Assembly: GCF_000427095.1 (NCBI RefSeq)
Contig: NC_021487.1
Location: 1,731,443-1,795,442 of the forward strand
Direction of reading: 5' to 3'
DNA from: Chthonomonas calidirosea T49
GTDB taxonomy: Bacteria; Armatimonadota; Chthonomonadetes; Chthonomonadales; Chthonomonadaceae
Length of the DNA: 64,000 bases
The notes below the pieces were generated by a model that was given only the letters and a program-made list of their open reading frames with translations, ran no database searches and was not told where the DNA came from. The translations under genes and the position numbers were made by a program. Of this stretch, positions 26,048-35,610 are shown in pieces; the stretch's first letter is position 1; every line of letters starts with the position of its first letter.

Positions 26048-27085
26048 TCAGCGTGGAACCTCTACCGCCTGTAGGGCGGCCTCCAAAACCCGATCGGCCG
26101 TAAAACCTTCCAACTCCGATTCGGGGCGCACGATAAGACGATGCCGTAAAACGGGGAAAGCCGCATCCTTCACATCGTCCGGCGTCGCGAAATCCCGCCC
26201 GCGTATGGCGGCCAGCGCCCTAGCCACCGTCAAAAGAGTGATAACGGCACGCGGGCTGGCCCCTAACAGCGTATGCCGATTGTCACGGGTTGCACGCGCC
26301 ACCTGCACCACATACCGCCTCACCGCCGGTTCCACGCGAACTCGCTCCACTTCTGCCCTCAACTGCCGTAACTCCTCAGCAGTCAAAATAGGGGTGATGT
26401 TGGCCGTCTTAAGGTCCTGCGCGCGAAAGCCCTCCAAGACCCTCGCTAGTATCTCCTCCTCCTCTTCCAGGCTCGGATACCCTATCTTCACCATCAACAT
26501 AAACCGGTCGAGCTGGGCCTCCGGCAGCGGATAGGTGCCCTCGAACTCAATAGGGTTTTGGGTGGCGCACACCAGAAATGGAAAAGGCAGCTCGTAGGAA
26601 ACCCCGTCTATCGTCACACGCCGCTCCTCCATCGCCTCTAGCAACGCTGACTGCGTTTTAGGAGGGGTGCGGTTGATCTCATCCGCTAACACGAGGCCGG
26701 CAAAAATAGGGCCTTTTTTTAGATTGAACTGCCCGCTGCGAGGATCGAAAACGTTGGTGCCTAAAATGTCGGAGGGCATGAGATCGGGTGTAAACTGAAT
26801 GCGAGCGAACGAAACGTTGAGAATACAGGCAAGCGTGCGTATGGCAAGCGTCTTAGCCGTTCCCGGAACCCCTTCCAACAAAACGTGCCCACCTGTTAGA
26901 AGGGCCACGATCAGCATCTCTATCAGCTCATGCTGCCCCACAATCGCCTTCTGCATCTCCCGTGATATGCGCTCCGCCGTCTGCTGTACATGGCCTGCCG
27001 CTCCCACCGAATCGCTAGGCAAAACCGGCGGAGCCGACATGGCCGGCGGTACGCCTACAGGAGAAACGTTTTCAAAATCCGACAA
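26048..27085 (-). CDS. MoxR-family AAA+ ATPase
   Basis: About 345 aa. Walker A is LLEGVPGTAKTLAIRT and Walker B is LADEINRTPPKTQSALLEAM, followed by sensor motifs and ATQNPIEFEGTYPLPEAQL, the MoxR signature. MoxR ATPases act as chaperones for metal or protein-complex assembly and often sit beside DUF58 and DUF4350-type membrane genes. The preferred start is the TTG at 27083-27085, seven bases after GGAGGAGGAGG. The longer ATG start (27109) would translate that Shine-Dalgarno as GGGG, which looks artificial. The coding end of the DUF4350 gene overlaps the start by 14 bases. No DUF58 gene is present in the cluster. Confidence 0.93.
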   Translation of the reverse strand: MSDFENVSPVGVPPAMSAPPVLPSDSVGAAGHVQQTAERISREMQKAIVGQHELIEMLIVALLTGGHVLLEGVPGTAKTLAIRTLACILNVSFARIQFTPDLMPSDILGTNVFDPRSGQFNLKKGPIFAGLVLADEINRTPPKTQSALLEAMEERRVTIDGVSYELPFPFLVCATQNPIEFEGTYPLPEAQLDRFMLMVKIGYPSLEEEEEILARVLEGFRAQDLKTANITPILTAEELRQLRAEVERVRVEPAVRRYVVQVARATRDNRHTLLGASPRAVITLLTVARALAAIRGRDFATPDDVKDAAFPVLRHRLIVRPESELEGFTADRVLEAALQAVEVPR

Positions 27086-28292
27086 GATGAAGCCTCCTCC
27101 TCCAATCATCTAGTGCGCGCACTAGCTCCTTAAGCTCTTCCAGGGAAGGGCGCCCCCTTTCCAGCACCTGCTCACAGCGCTCCAACAAAGAGCCCAACCC
27201 TCCTACGTCGCTAACCCCATCCTGCGCCACCCTCTCAAGCAGCACCGAACGTGGTGTCTTTTCGTCAACGCTCACTGTAACCGCCAAAGCCTGAAGGAAG
27301 GCCTTATAAAGTTGTTGCAGAGCGAGGTCGGTGGCGCCAGCACGTTGCAATAGCCGCCCTAGAGCGACCACATAGTCGCCTCCTGCCGTAGGCCGCGCGA
27401 CGAACAGCGAGCGAAGAGGTCCGCGCCGACGGTTTTCATTATAAATGATCACAAGCCCAAAAGCAACAAGATAGAGCAAGACCGTCTTTACCGACACGGG
27501 CAGTGCTTGCCAAACGTCTTCATTTTGAACAGCCTCAGGGGTGCTGGCAAACCCATAACCGTGATGATATTCATCGAACAGTATCCATCGATCGCTCCCA
27601 CCAACCGCTAGCGCCGCCAAATTGGCCATAAAAACGGCATTGTCTTGGAGAGCAATCCCCTGGTTGTTCAACAGCAGATCGTCCGCAACAACGATCAACC
27701 GTCCTTTCCCCACCCATTTCTCTACGGCCACTACCCCCTGAGCATCCTGGAAAAGCACACGATACGGCGCCCCTCGCCGAAACTGCAGACGAATGGGGGA
27801 GCGCACCGCGATCGCATGTACATGGCGCAACAGCGGATCGGCCACCAAAGTGGGCACCACCCGTGCGACAGAAGGCACATTCTTGGCAGCCACATCGGCG
27901 ATGTCGCCACTGAGAGGGTCTCTTGTGTCATAGCCGCGCGCCGGCAAACCCGATGCATAAAAGAGCGTGCCGCCGTTCTCTACCCAACGCTTCAGCGCCT
28001 CTATCTCCGCCACAGAGGGCAGCCGCGAAACCGCATAAGGCTCCTGCACAATCAGCAACGCTGCCCGCCGGTCAAGGCGATTCCACGGCCCAGCCAGCCG
28101 CTCCACAGAGAAACCCAGCCTGTCGTACAGCAGATAAAGCGCCTTGAGCCCGATCGGCCGAGCACTGAGAGAGGTGGGAATATCAGAGGGCAGGACGTGA
28201 CTGCCTTCCCAGTTAAAGTAGATGAGCGCTAAACACATTCCTATGAACAACAGCCCCAGCAACAGCTCATAGGAGACCCGAGAGCTACGCAC
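27072..28292 (-). CDS. DUF4350-domain membrane protein
   Basis: About 406 aa, with an N-terminal transmembrane helix (ELLLGLLFIGMCLALIYF) and a second around VKTVLLYLVAFGLVIIY in the latter half. Between them is the exported DUF4350-type alpha/beta domain (ALYLLYDRLGFSVERLAGPW, RLIVVADDLLLNN, ILFDEYHHGYGF). The family is normally encoded next to MoxR, DUF58 and DUF4129 genes, exactly as here apart from the missing DUF58. The GTG at 28290-28292, overlapping the DUF4129 stop, is the likeliest start. The more upstream GTG (28331) would add Gly/Arg-rich residues without signal character. Confidence 0.8.
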   Translation of the reverse strand: MRSSRVSYELLLGLLFIGMCLALIYFNWEGSHVLPSDIPTSLSARPIGLKALYLLYDRLGFSVERLAGPWNRLDRRAALLIVQEPYAVSRLPSVAEIEALKRWVENGGTLFYASGLPARGYDTRDPLSGDIADVAAKNVPSVARVVPTLVADPLLRHVHAIAVRSPIRLQFRRGAPYRVLFQDAQGVVAVEKWVGKGRLIVVADDLLLNNQGIALQDNAVFMANLAALAVGGSDRWILFDEYHHGYGFASTPEAVQNEDVWQALPVSVKTVLLYLVAFGLVIIYNENRRRGPLRSLFVARPTAGGDYVVALGRLLQRAGATDLALQQLYKAFLQALAVTVSVDEKTPRSVLLERVAQDGVSDVGGLGSLLERCEQVLERGRPSLEELKELVRALDDWRRRLHLVGF

Positions 28293-29118
28293 TGCCCGTA
28301 CCCCCCTGCCCCCCACGCATGGAGGCACCACCTAACAAGCCCACGATCTTCTCATATGCGCTCAAACCGCGCCGATAGTCCCCCTCTTCGGCGGCAAATC
28401 GGCCATACCAAAACTTGTCGAAATCTCGTGCCAGCGGAGCCATAATCTCGTAAAACCCGTCTAAGCGTCTAGCCTTTAACGCCCTTAAATACTCGACGTT
28501 CGTGCGGTCTCGCGCGTATTCGATGATCTGGGCCTGATCGAGCCGACACAGTATCGCTAAAAAGAGCGCCCGAAAAGCCTGCCGATAGTCACCGGCAGCC
28601 GCAAACCGATATGCCTGCTGCAACAGAGCCTCCGCCTCAGGCCGCACCTCCGCCCGATCGGGCTCGGTCGTTACACTAAAAGAGGGCTTCTCCTTCTGCT
28701 TAGCAAGGCGCGACCACACCGTGCTTTTCACCAATCGCCATAATAGCCACCCGCCTAACAACACCAACCCAACAATCAACCCGTAAACCATAGGCCTTGG
28801 AACAGACGACACCCCTATGTTTCCTAAGTTAAAGTGCCGCACGAGCCAATGCCAAAACCGCCCTAAAGCGCTAAAAAGGTGGTGAAGGTAGTTTTTAATG
28901 TCCTTCAGAATGGGGTTCTCAGAGGAAGATGGGGCGGGCCGAAACTCGGGCCGCGAAAGAATCTCCTTTAAAGCCATGTGAACCTGGTTGGGATCGGGGG
29001 TCTGTGCAAAACAGGTGACACCGCACAGAGCGCCGAAAACCAGCAGCGCCCCTGAGAAAAAGGGGTTTGAAGCCGCTCCCTTGTCATGAGGTTGCCGCTG
29101 AGAGCCGAGCCGTTTCAT
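28285..29118 (-). CDS. DUF4129-domain membrane protein
   Basis: A 277-aa protein with an N-terminal signal or anchor (FFSGALLVFGALCGVTCFA), a central transmembrane helix (MVYGLIVGLVLLGGWLLWRLV) and a C-terminal cytoplasmic DUF4129-type helical domain. That domain shows LLQQAYRFAAAGDYRQAFRALFLAILCRL and YARDRTNVEYLRAL. DUF4129 proteins accompany MoxR-type clusters and transglutaminase-like proteins. The start ATG overlaps the upstream gene's stop (TCAT at 29115-29118, ATGA on the coding strand). The function is unknown, probably an envelope complex with DUF4350 and MoxR. Confidence 0.85.
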   Translation of the reverse strand: MKRLGSQRQPHDKGAASNPFFSGALLVFGALCGVTCFAQTPDPNQVHMALKEILSRPEFRPAPSSSENPILKDIKNYLHHLFSALGRFWHWLVRHFNLGNIGVSSVPRPMVYGLIVGLVLLGGWLLWRLVKSTVWSRLAKQKEKPSFSVTTEPDRAEVRPEAEALLQQAYRFAAAGDYRQAFRALFLAILCRLDQAQIIEYARDRTNVEYLRALKARRLDGFYEIMAPLARDFDKFWYGRFAAEEGDYRRGLSAYEKIVGLLGGASMRGGQGGTGSA

Positions 29119-30068
29119 GAAGGCTCCTCCTTAGGGTACAGGCGCTGTGCCAAAAGACGTATATCTAGGGCTTCACGCCGAACCCGACAGTCCACATAGA
29201 TCCTTACAACAACAATGAGAATGTAGAGAAATAGGATAAGCGTTACGCAAAAGGAGATAAGCGACTGCAATGGATCCGACAGCAATGGGGGAAATGAGAA
29301 GTACTCAAACACATAGTTCAGCGGTGAAAGCGCCGCCACCTGCAAACAGAGCAACACAGGCAGCAGCAACGTTATGCTGATCCAGAGCTTAAGCGCTTGG
29401 GAGCGCGAAAGAAGCGTTGCATTACGCTCCCATACAGCCCCCACCGGCAGCTTTTCATAGACGATCAGAGGGCACGCAAATAGAAAATAGCGCGTTACAA
29501 TGCCTACGGCCATCAACAAGCTCACAAATAGATCCACGAAGGAAAGCACTATTGTAACGACCGTCGTCACATCGCTTGCAAACAAGTAATGCGCTGCCCA
29601 AATAACCACCGATACTATCACCAAGAACAGAAGCTGCATGAAAAAAAGCCCACCCAGAAAGACCGCTATCACGATAAGCGCCAATGGGATAAGCCGAAAA
29701 GCAGGACCAATCCCCTGCCGTACGGCTTGCCAAAAAGAGGGCGGGCTCTCACCCAGCAACAACGAGAGAATGTAGAGGCACAAAGGCCCTGATGCCACCA
29801 ATAACACACACAAGGAGAGCGCCCCTGGCACCGCCCTGCTGGGCAACCCGATGAGAAGAAACTTGCCCACGAGTCTCAACAGAACATCACTCGTAAGATC
29901 CTGTACCTGCAAATCGGGATGCATCCAAATCGCCTCAAGCGCATAACAAAGCACATGCGCCGGAAGATAGAAGAGCGCCGAGAGCAATAATAGGGGACGG
30001 TACTCGTTACGCAGAAGGTCGAAGGAGCTATCGAGAATAGCCATGAGAGGCATCGGGGTTACCTCCAT
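29115..30068 (-). CDS. Multi-pass membrane protein of unknown function
   Basis: About 317 aa with roughly six hydrophobic helices (PLLLLSALFYLPAHVLCYAL; FLLIGLPSRAV; LCVLLVASGPLCLYILSLLL; ALIVIAVFLGGLFFMQLLFL; ITLLLPVLLCLQVAALS; FCVTLILFLYILIVVVRIYV). The layout resembles DUF975 or glycerophosphodiesterase-type membrane domains. I cannot assign a family. The ATG at 30066-30068 has AAAGGAG seven bases upstream and is preferred to the ATG at 30146, which has no Shine-Dalgarno and adds only a polar, basic tail. It overlaps the DUF4129 gene by four bases and so belongs to that operon. Confidence 0.7.
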   Translation of the reverse strand: MEVTPMPLMAILDSSFDLLRNEYRPLLLLSALFYLPAHVLCYALEAIWMHPDLQVQDLTSDVLLRLVGKFLLIGLPSRAVPGALSLCVLLVASGPLCLYILSLLLGESPPSFWQAVRQGIGPAFRLIPLALIVIAVFLGGLFFMQLLFLVIVSVVIWAAHYLFASDVTTVVTIVLSFVDLFVSLLMAVGIVTRYFLFACPLIVYEKLPVGAVWERNATLLSRSQALKLWISITLLLPVLLCLQVAALSPLNYVFEYFSFPPLLSDPLQSLISFCVTLILFLYILIVVVRIYVDCRVRREALDIRLLAQRLYPKEEPS

Positions 30069-30197
30069 AGCCGGCTCCTTTACAGATGCTGACCTCCGAC
30101 CCTTCGATGATTCCAACGGGTTCTGCACCGATCGCTGAATGGCCATAGCGTTTAATTCTCTACAAAGCAGCTTTATCCTTCTTTAAACCCCAAAACG

Positions 30198-31283
30198 CTA
30201 CCCGCCATCGGTCTTCGGAGGCGGTGAAGTCTCACCCGAACTCGGCGCGCTCGATGAGGGGCGTGAGGGCGTTGGAACGGCCTCCTTAACAATGGAAACG
30301 TAGATCTTTACGCGCGAAAGCGGCTGTCCCTGAAGGTTGTAGGCCTTCACGCCATCTGGAAGCTCCAAATTTGCCTCCAACGTGGCATCGGCGGTGAGCG
30401 ACTGTAGCTCGATCGGCTCAGTGCTCACAACAGACAGCCGACCTAAAATGGTAGGTAAGCCTTTAAGCTCCACCTGGCTTGGCAGCGCCTCAATGCGCGT
30501 GACCCGATAAGGCGGCATCGGCAGCGAGGCAACTTGTGGACTGACTACGGCGATCTGAAAAGAGGGCTCGGAAACCAGATAGGCCGTTACGTGCGCGGTT
30601 GGAGGGGAGACCGTCACATTCGGAATCGTAACCCCCTGCTTATTCACCGCTTGAACCGCAAAATCGCCGCGAACAACCCCCTCCGCTAGAAGCGTAGGGT
30701 AGACGTTTAGGCGGGCTACAGCATCTACGTAGTCTTCGCGGCCGCTTACCTCGGCATGTGCCGGCACCACCTGTAAGTTCTGGTAAGCGTAGCCCAAAGG
30801 AGGTGGCGGAAGCACCACACGTATCGGAAGCACGCGCGTGATGCGGGCATAAAGCTGAATGTGCAGCGTTACCGGCCCCTCAATGTGAATCTGATCCATC
30901 ACATCTGGCTTCAGCGTCGGAATGGTGTAACGCGCCGGCACGATGGCCACATGCGTGTTGCTGCCCTGACCGGCCAAATCCACATCGGCAACCACGTCCC
31001 CATCGCGCATGTTTTCCACCAGAATGCGAGGCCCTGTAACATGCACAAGCGGGTGTAACGTGGTCGCATCGCAGATCACGTCGCTTGGAACGTTGTGAAC
31101 CTGCACAGTCGCCCTAAGCGGCACCGTGATCTGAGGGTTCATATTGTGCTCGGCCTGCACGTAGAAGTAGAGCAGAAGCGAGAGAAACAACGAGATAAGT
31201 TTCAGCCCAATATTACTCTGCAGCCGCCCCAATAGAGCCGGAACCCCGCTCGGCGCATTAGGTTGACGAGTAAAAAGTCTCAT
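30198..31283 (-). CDS. YbbR-domain protein, CdaR-like
   Basis: A 361-aa protein with an N-terminal anchor helix (LISLFLSLLLYFYVQ) followed by several YbbR repeats. Each has a beta pattern such as VPLRATVQVHNVPSDVICDA, VRVLPIRVVLP-type and VELKGLPTILGRL, and the protein ends in a Pro/Ser-rich tail. CdaR proteins regulate the diadenylate cyclase CdaA from outside the membrane. It starts inside the cdaA stop (ATGA), the standard cdaA-cdaR order, which makes the assignment strong. GlmM, often the third gene of this operon, does not follow. Confidence 0.88.
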   Translation of the reverse strand: MRLFTRQPNAPSGVPALLGRLQSNIGLKLISLFLSLLLYFYVQAEHNMNPQITVPLRATVQVHNVPSDVICDATTLHPLVHVTGPRILVENMRDGDVVADVDLAGQGSNTHVAIVPARYTIPTLKPDVMDQIHIEGPVTLHIQLYARITRVLPIRVVLPPPPLGYAYQNLQVVPAHAEVSGREDYVDAVARLNVYPTLLAEGVVRGDFAVQAVNKQGVTIPNVTVSPPTAHVTAYLVSEPSFQIAVVSPQVASLPMPPYRVTRIEALPSQVELKGLPTILGRLSVVSTEPIELQSLTADATLEANLELPDGVKAYNLQGQPLSRVKIYVSIVKEAVPTPSRPSSSAPSSGETSPPPKTDGG

Positions 31284-32095
31284 TTTACGGCCCGTCTATT
31301 TCCAAAAAGACGCTCTGGCGGTTGCAACTGACGCGTAAGACGCTCGCGCAACGTCTCTCGATTCAGCCCTCGAATGAACTTATCGCCCACAGCTAGCGAA
31401 ATGGTTCCCGTCTCTTCAGAGACAACCACAATCAGCGCATCGCTGTTCTCCGCCATCCCCATCGCGGCCTTATGGCGTGTGTGAACCGCCGCCTCCACGC
31501 GCGGTCGATCGGTGAGGGGTAACACACATCCGGCAGCGGCGATCCGACCTCGACGAATCACCACCGCCCCATCGTGCAGAGGGGTCCCTTTATAAAAGAG
31601 GGTTTCCAAAAGCTGATCGGTCACCACCGCATCTATCGGCACACCGGTCGTAATGATCTCATCCAGACCGGTCTGGCGCTCGAATACGATGAGAGCCCCC
31701 GTACGGTTTGCAGAGAGATGATAGGTGGCCATAGCAACGGCATCAATCACCGCGCTGAGGTCTTCACGAGGTAGAAGCGTTAAACCTTGGCTCCAAAAGC
31801 GAGGGCCAAACTCCTCGAGCGCATGGCGTAGCTCCGGATAAAAGAGGATGACCAAGGCCACCGGGCCGAGAGGCAGCACCTGACGCAGCAGCCAATTGAG
31901 CGTATCGAAATGAAGCAGGGAGCTGAGATAGAGAGCGGCCGCCAACGTAAACAACCCTCCCAAAATCTGCCAAGCCCGCGTGCCGCGTACCAACAGAAGG
32001 AGCCGATAGATGAGGTAGGCCACAAGCAAAATATCAAGCGCACCATACCAGGTGATATGCGTGCTAACCGCATGGAGCGCTTGTGCCGGTGTCAT
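31280..32095 (-). CDS. cdaA: Diadenylate cyclase CdaA (c-di-AMP synthase)
   Basis: A 271-aa enzyme with three N-terminal membrane helices (about residues 18-87) and a cytoplasmic DisA_N domain. It makes c-di-AMP from two ATP. The catalytic motifs are DGAVVIRRGRI (D175-G176-A177) and TRHKAAMG (R207-H208-K209). Most homologues have RHR where this one has RHK, a conservative change at a phosphate-contacting position. The ATG is ten bases after GGAG. c-di-AMP normally controls potassium, osmotic balance and cell-wall homeostasis, fitting the neighbouring envelope genes. Confidence 0.93.
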   Translation of the reverse strand: MTPAQALHAVSTHITWYGALDILLVAYLIYRLLLLVRGTRAWQILGGLFTLAAALYLSSLLHFDTLNWLLRQVLPLGPVALVILFYPELRHALEEFGPRFWSQGLTLLPREDLSAVIDAVAMATYHLSANRTGALIVFERQTGLDEIITTGVPIDAVVTDQLLETLFYKGTPLHDGAVVIRRGRIAAAGCVLPLTDRPRVEAAVHTRHKAAMGMAENSDALIVVVSEETGTISLAVGDKFIRGLNRETLRERLTRQLQPPERLFGNRRAVK

Positions 32096-32341
32096 TCAGT
32101 TCTTACTCCCCAACATGTTGGGCGTTGCCCTATCAGCAAATAGAGATAATAACCCCTCTCAAAAGAAGTTGTGTTCCTCGTCACTCAAACAGCTGCGACC
32201 CAGGATGGCATGAGGTTTGCTGACAAGTTAGCCCTATTATACCCTAGCGAGAGGACGAATCGCCGTTGCGGCTTCTCGAAAGAAAAAGGTAGAATACCGT
32301 GCGCCAACGCTCATACCACGCATCTACCGAGGAGAACCGTT

Positions 32342-33514
32342 ATGACCGCCGTTGCCGAAGGCCTACGCGATGTTGTTATTGGAACCTCTACCATTTGCGA
32401 AGTGCTCCCATCCGGCCAGCTCTTTTACCGAGGATATAATATCCACGATTTGGCAGACCACTCCAGCTTCGAGGAAGTGGTCTATCTGTTGTGGCATGGT
32501 AGGCTCCCAACGCTCGCCCAACTAGAGCGATTTAAAGCCCAACTGCAACAGGAGATGGCCTTTGCGGAAAACGTCTTTCCCCTTCTGAAACTCTTTCCGA
32601 AATCGGCTCCGCCAATGGATGCGCTGCGCACGGCCGTTTCCGCCCTCGGCATGTTCGACGCGGATAACGGAATCCATACCCCTGAAGCTAACTTAAGAAA
32701 ATCTATTCGATTACAAGCCGCTATGCCCGTGCTCGTGGCGGCCTTTGAAAGACTACGTCAAGGCTTGGAACCCATAAAACCGCGCCCCGAACTGGGCATC
32801 GCCGGTAATTTCCTCTACATGCTGCGTGGAGAAGAGGCCGACCCGCTCTACACCCGTACCCTCGACATAGATTTTATCCTCCATGCCGACCATGAGATCA
32901 ACGCCTCCACGTTCGCCACGCGGGTCACCGTTGCCACCGGAGCCGATATCTACGCGGGCATCGTGTCGGGCATTGGCACGCTCTCCGGCCCCAAACATGG
33001 TGCCGCAGCGGAAGAGACCATGCGCATGCTCCTAGAGATCGGCGACATCTCGCAGGTGGACGCCTATATCCGGCCCCGACTCACCGGTGAGAAACGCATC
33101 CCTATTCCCGGTTTCGGGCATGCCGTCTATCGTGCGCCCGACCCGCGCGCTCAACATCTTCGCGAAATGAGCCGTAAACTCGGCGAGCTGCACAACAACC
33201 TAAAATGGTTCGAAATGACCACCGCTATTGAAAAACTCGTTGAAGAGCTCAGCAACACTCCAGAACGCCTCGCCGCCGGCAAACAGCCTATCTATGCCAA
33301 TGTGGACTGCTTCTCCGCCTCCTGCTACTATGTGATGGGTTTCCCCGTCCATCTCTACACCCCTCTCTTCGCCATTAGCCGTACCGCAGGATGGTGCGCC
33401 CATATGATGGAACAGATCCAACATCAAAAGCTCATTCGACCGCGAGCCGAGTACGTCGGCCCCCATAACCTACCCTACATACCCATCGCACAACGCGAAA
33501 ACGGAATTCACTAA
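32342..33514 (+). CDS. gltA: Citrate synthase
   Basis: A 390-aa enzyme that condenses acetyl-CoA with oxaloacetate. The catalytic residues are visible: His in SGPKHGAAAE, His in PGFGHAVYRAPDPRA and Asp in YANVDCFSASCYYVMG. The length and the lack of an N-terminal NADH-binding domain fit the shorter, Gram-positive/archaeal-type citrate synthases rather than the proteobacterial hexamer. The ATG follows GAGGAGAACCGTT. The in-frame upstream extension (from 32171) has no ribosome site and is not used. It is divergent from cdaA, with the promoters in the 246-base gap. Confidence 0.96.
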   Translation: MTAVAEGLRDVVIGTSTICEVLPSGQLFYRGYNIHDLADHSSFEEVVYLLWHGRLPTLAQLERFKAQLQQEMAFAENVFPLLKLFPKSAPPMDALRTAVSALGMFDADNGIHTPEANLRKSIRLQAAMPVLVAAFERLRQGLEPIKPRPELGIAGNFLYMLRGEEADPLYTRTLDIDFILHADHEINASTFATRVTVATGADIYAGIVSGIGTLSGPKHGAAAEETMRMLLEIGDISQVDAYIRPRLTGEKRIPIPGFGHAVYRAPDPRAQHLREMSRKLGELHNNLKWFEMTTAIEKLVEELSNTPERLAAGKQPIYANVDCFSASCYYVMGFPVHLYTPLFAISRTAGWCAHMMEQIQHQKLIRPRAEYVGPHNLPYIPIAQRENGIH

Positions 33515-33613
33515 TCCCTCCCCAATCGAAACCGACACAGCCACCGTGCGTAGAGTCTCTTAGACAAATGCGATGTCAAATCTTGCCATTTGAAGACCTA
33601 CTAGGAGAGACAG

Positions 33614-35497
33614 GTGCCCACGCCCGCCGTTGAGGAAAAACTGAAAACGCTGCCCGCTCGCCCCGGTTGCTACCTCTACAAAGGGGAACAAGGGGAGATT
33701 CTTTATGTGGGGAAAGCCATCAACCTGCGCAACCGGGTGCGCTCCTACTTTCAAAAGGGGGCTAACTTAACCCCTAAAGTACGTCGGCTTGTCAGCAAAA
33801 TTGCCGATTTGGAGGTCATTGTCTGCGATAGTGAGCTGGAGGCCCTAGTGCTCGAATGCTCCCTCATCAAAAAACATCGCCCACCCTTCAATGTACGCCT
33901 TCGCGACGATAAGCAGTATCCTTACCTCTGCTTAACCACATCCGAGCCGTTTCCGCGCCTCATCCTCACACGCCGCGTTCGTCAAGATAAAAACCGTTAC
34001 TTCGGCCCCTATCCCAACTCGCGCGCCGTTCGCACCACCATGGAGCTCATCAACCGCATCTTCCCGCTTATCTCCTGCGGCAAACCCTTCGACGGTAGCC
34101 CTGTGCGGAAGCCCTGCCTCTACTATCATTTAGGGCAATGTATGGCGCCCTGCGCCGGCCTCGCAGATAAAAATGCCTACCTAACCGCCGTGAAAGAGGT
34201 GATAGACTTCCTCGAAGGGCGCCAAGAGCACATCGTTCAACGGCTGAAACAACAGATGGAGGAGGCCGCCGAAAATCTAGAATTTGAACGCGCCGCACGC
34301 CTGCGCGACCAGTGGCAGGCCGTGGAGGAAACGCTCCAACGTCAAAAAGTCCTCACCACCGAAAGAATAGACCAAGATGTCATCGCGGTGGTGGAGGATA
34401 ATACCGGCCTGAAAGAGGCCTGCGTGCAGATGTTCTTTATTCGGGGGGGCAAGCTCATCGGACAAAACCATTTTCTGGTGGAAGGCACCGAGGAGGAGAG
34501 CCTCAGCGATGTGGTTCGCGAGTTCCTAAAGCAGTACTATCAAGACGCCGCCTCTATCCCTCAAGAGATCCTTCTGCCCTGCGACATTGATGAGATGGAG
34601 ATCGTACGGCAATGGCTGCGCCAGAAGCGAGGCAAGAAGGTGGAGATCCATGTGCCGGTGCGGGGCGAGCGTAAACGCCTAGTAGAAATGGCCACCGAAA
34701 ATGCCCTGCACGCCCTCGAACAGATCAAAGCCGAGATGCGTGCACGCCTCGATAACACCGAGCAAGCTCTCAAAGAGCTGGCTGAAGCGCTAGGCCTGGC
34801 AGAGCCCCCTCAACGCATTGAGTGCTATGATATCTCCAACACGCAGGGGCAACATCAGGTCGCCTCTATGGTCGTGTGCGAAAAGGGCGAGATGATGCCG
34901 CAAGAGTATCGCCGATTCAAGATCAAACGCAGCGATGGCAAGCCAAACGACTATGCCTCGATACATGAGGTGATCGCGCGCCGCCTGAAAGAGGCCAAGC
35001 AGGGCAACCCTAAGTTCACTCGACTACCCTCCCTCATCATCGTGGATGGTGGGCGTGGACAGGTCTCCGCAGCCGAGGCCGCCATGGAAGAGGTGAATCT
35101 CCATCTTCCCCTCGCTGGCCTGGCCAAACAGTTCGAACACCTCTATCTACCAGGCGAGCCAGACCCCGTTATCCTGCCACGCAATAGTCAGGCGCTCTAC
35201 CTAGTGCAGCGCATCCGCGATGAAGCGCATCGCTTTGCAAATACCTTCGGTGCTAAGGTGCGCCAACGCGCCCAAACCCACTCGATTTTAGAAGAGATAC
35301 CCGGCATCGGCCCTAAGCGCCGACGCGCCCTCCAACTCCATTTTGGCGGCCTTGCCAAAATACGCGCCGCCACCATCGAGGAGCTGGCCGCTGTGCCCGG
35401 TATGACCCTCAAGCTGGCCACACAACTCTATGAAACCCTTCATCCAAACGGCTTCGTTGACGAAGTAAACGGCATCCCTGCAGAAACAACCGATTAA
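33614..35497 (+). CDS. uvrC: Excinuclease ABC subunit C
   Basis: A 627-aa protein that makes both incisions in nucleotide excision repair. In order are the GIY-YIG nuclease (RPGCYLYK..EILYVGKA, residues about 14-95), a cysteine cluster (CGKPF, KPCLYYHLGQCMAPC) that may bind a metal or Fe-S cluster, and the UVR motif (LEFERAARLRDQW). These are followed by the RNase H-like nuclease (CYDISNTQG, IIVDGGRGQ, DEAHRFA) and a C-terminal helix-hairpin-helix (EEIPGIGPKRRRAL). The GTG start at 33614 follows AGGAGAGACAG. Mfd, the other excision-repair gene here, is far away and frameshifted. Confidence 0.97.
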   Translation: MPTPAVEEKLKTLPARPGCYLYKGEQGEILYVGKAINLRNRVRSYFQKGANLTPKVRRLVSKIADLEVIVCDSELEALVLECSLIKKHRPPFNVRLRDDKQYPYLCLTTSEPFPRLILTRRVRQDKNRYFGPYPNSRAVRTTMELINRIFPLISCGKPFDGSPVRKPCLYYHLGQCMAPCAGLADKNAYLTAVKEVIDFLEGRQEHIVQRLKQQMEEAAENLEFERAARLRDQWQAVEETLQRQKVLTTERIDQDVIAVVEDNTGLKEACVQMFFIRGGKLIGQNHFLVEGTEEESLSDVVREFLKQYYQDAASIPQEILLPCDIDEMEIVRQWLRQKRGKKVEIHVPVRGERKRLVEMATENALHALEQIKAEMRARLDNTEQALKELAEALGLAEPPQRIECYDISNTQGQHQVASMVVCEKGEMMPQEYRRFKIKRSDGKPNDYASIHEVIARRLKEAKQGNPKFTRLPSLIIVDGGRGQVSAAEAAMEEVNLHLPLAGLAKQFEHLYLPGEPDPVILPRNSQALYLVQRIRDEAHRFANTFGAKVRQRAQTHSILEEIPGIGPKRRRALQLHFGGLAKIRAATIEELAAVPGMTLKLATQLYETLHPNGFVDEVNGIPAETTD

Positions 35498-35504
35498 ATT
35501 AAAT

Positions 35505-35534
35505 TTGACAATGTAGCGCCTTAGAGCACATAAT
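35505..35534 (+). promoter_or_regulatory. Sigma-70-type promoter of the steA cluster
   Basis: TTGACA (35505-35510) and CATAAT (35529-35534) are separated by 18 bases, in AT-rich sequence right after the uvrC stop. They lie 77 bases before the steA start. This points to a separate transcript for steA, steB and the two glycosyltransferases. Confidence 0.6.
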
Positions 35535-35610
35535 GCGTGTAAGTAGCTCGATTTAAGAAGCGTGAACCCTTATAAACCGATCGTCTAAAAGTCGTCCCCT
35601 ATAAGAAGGG

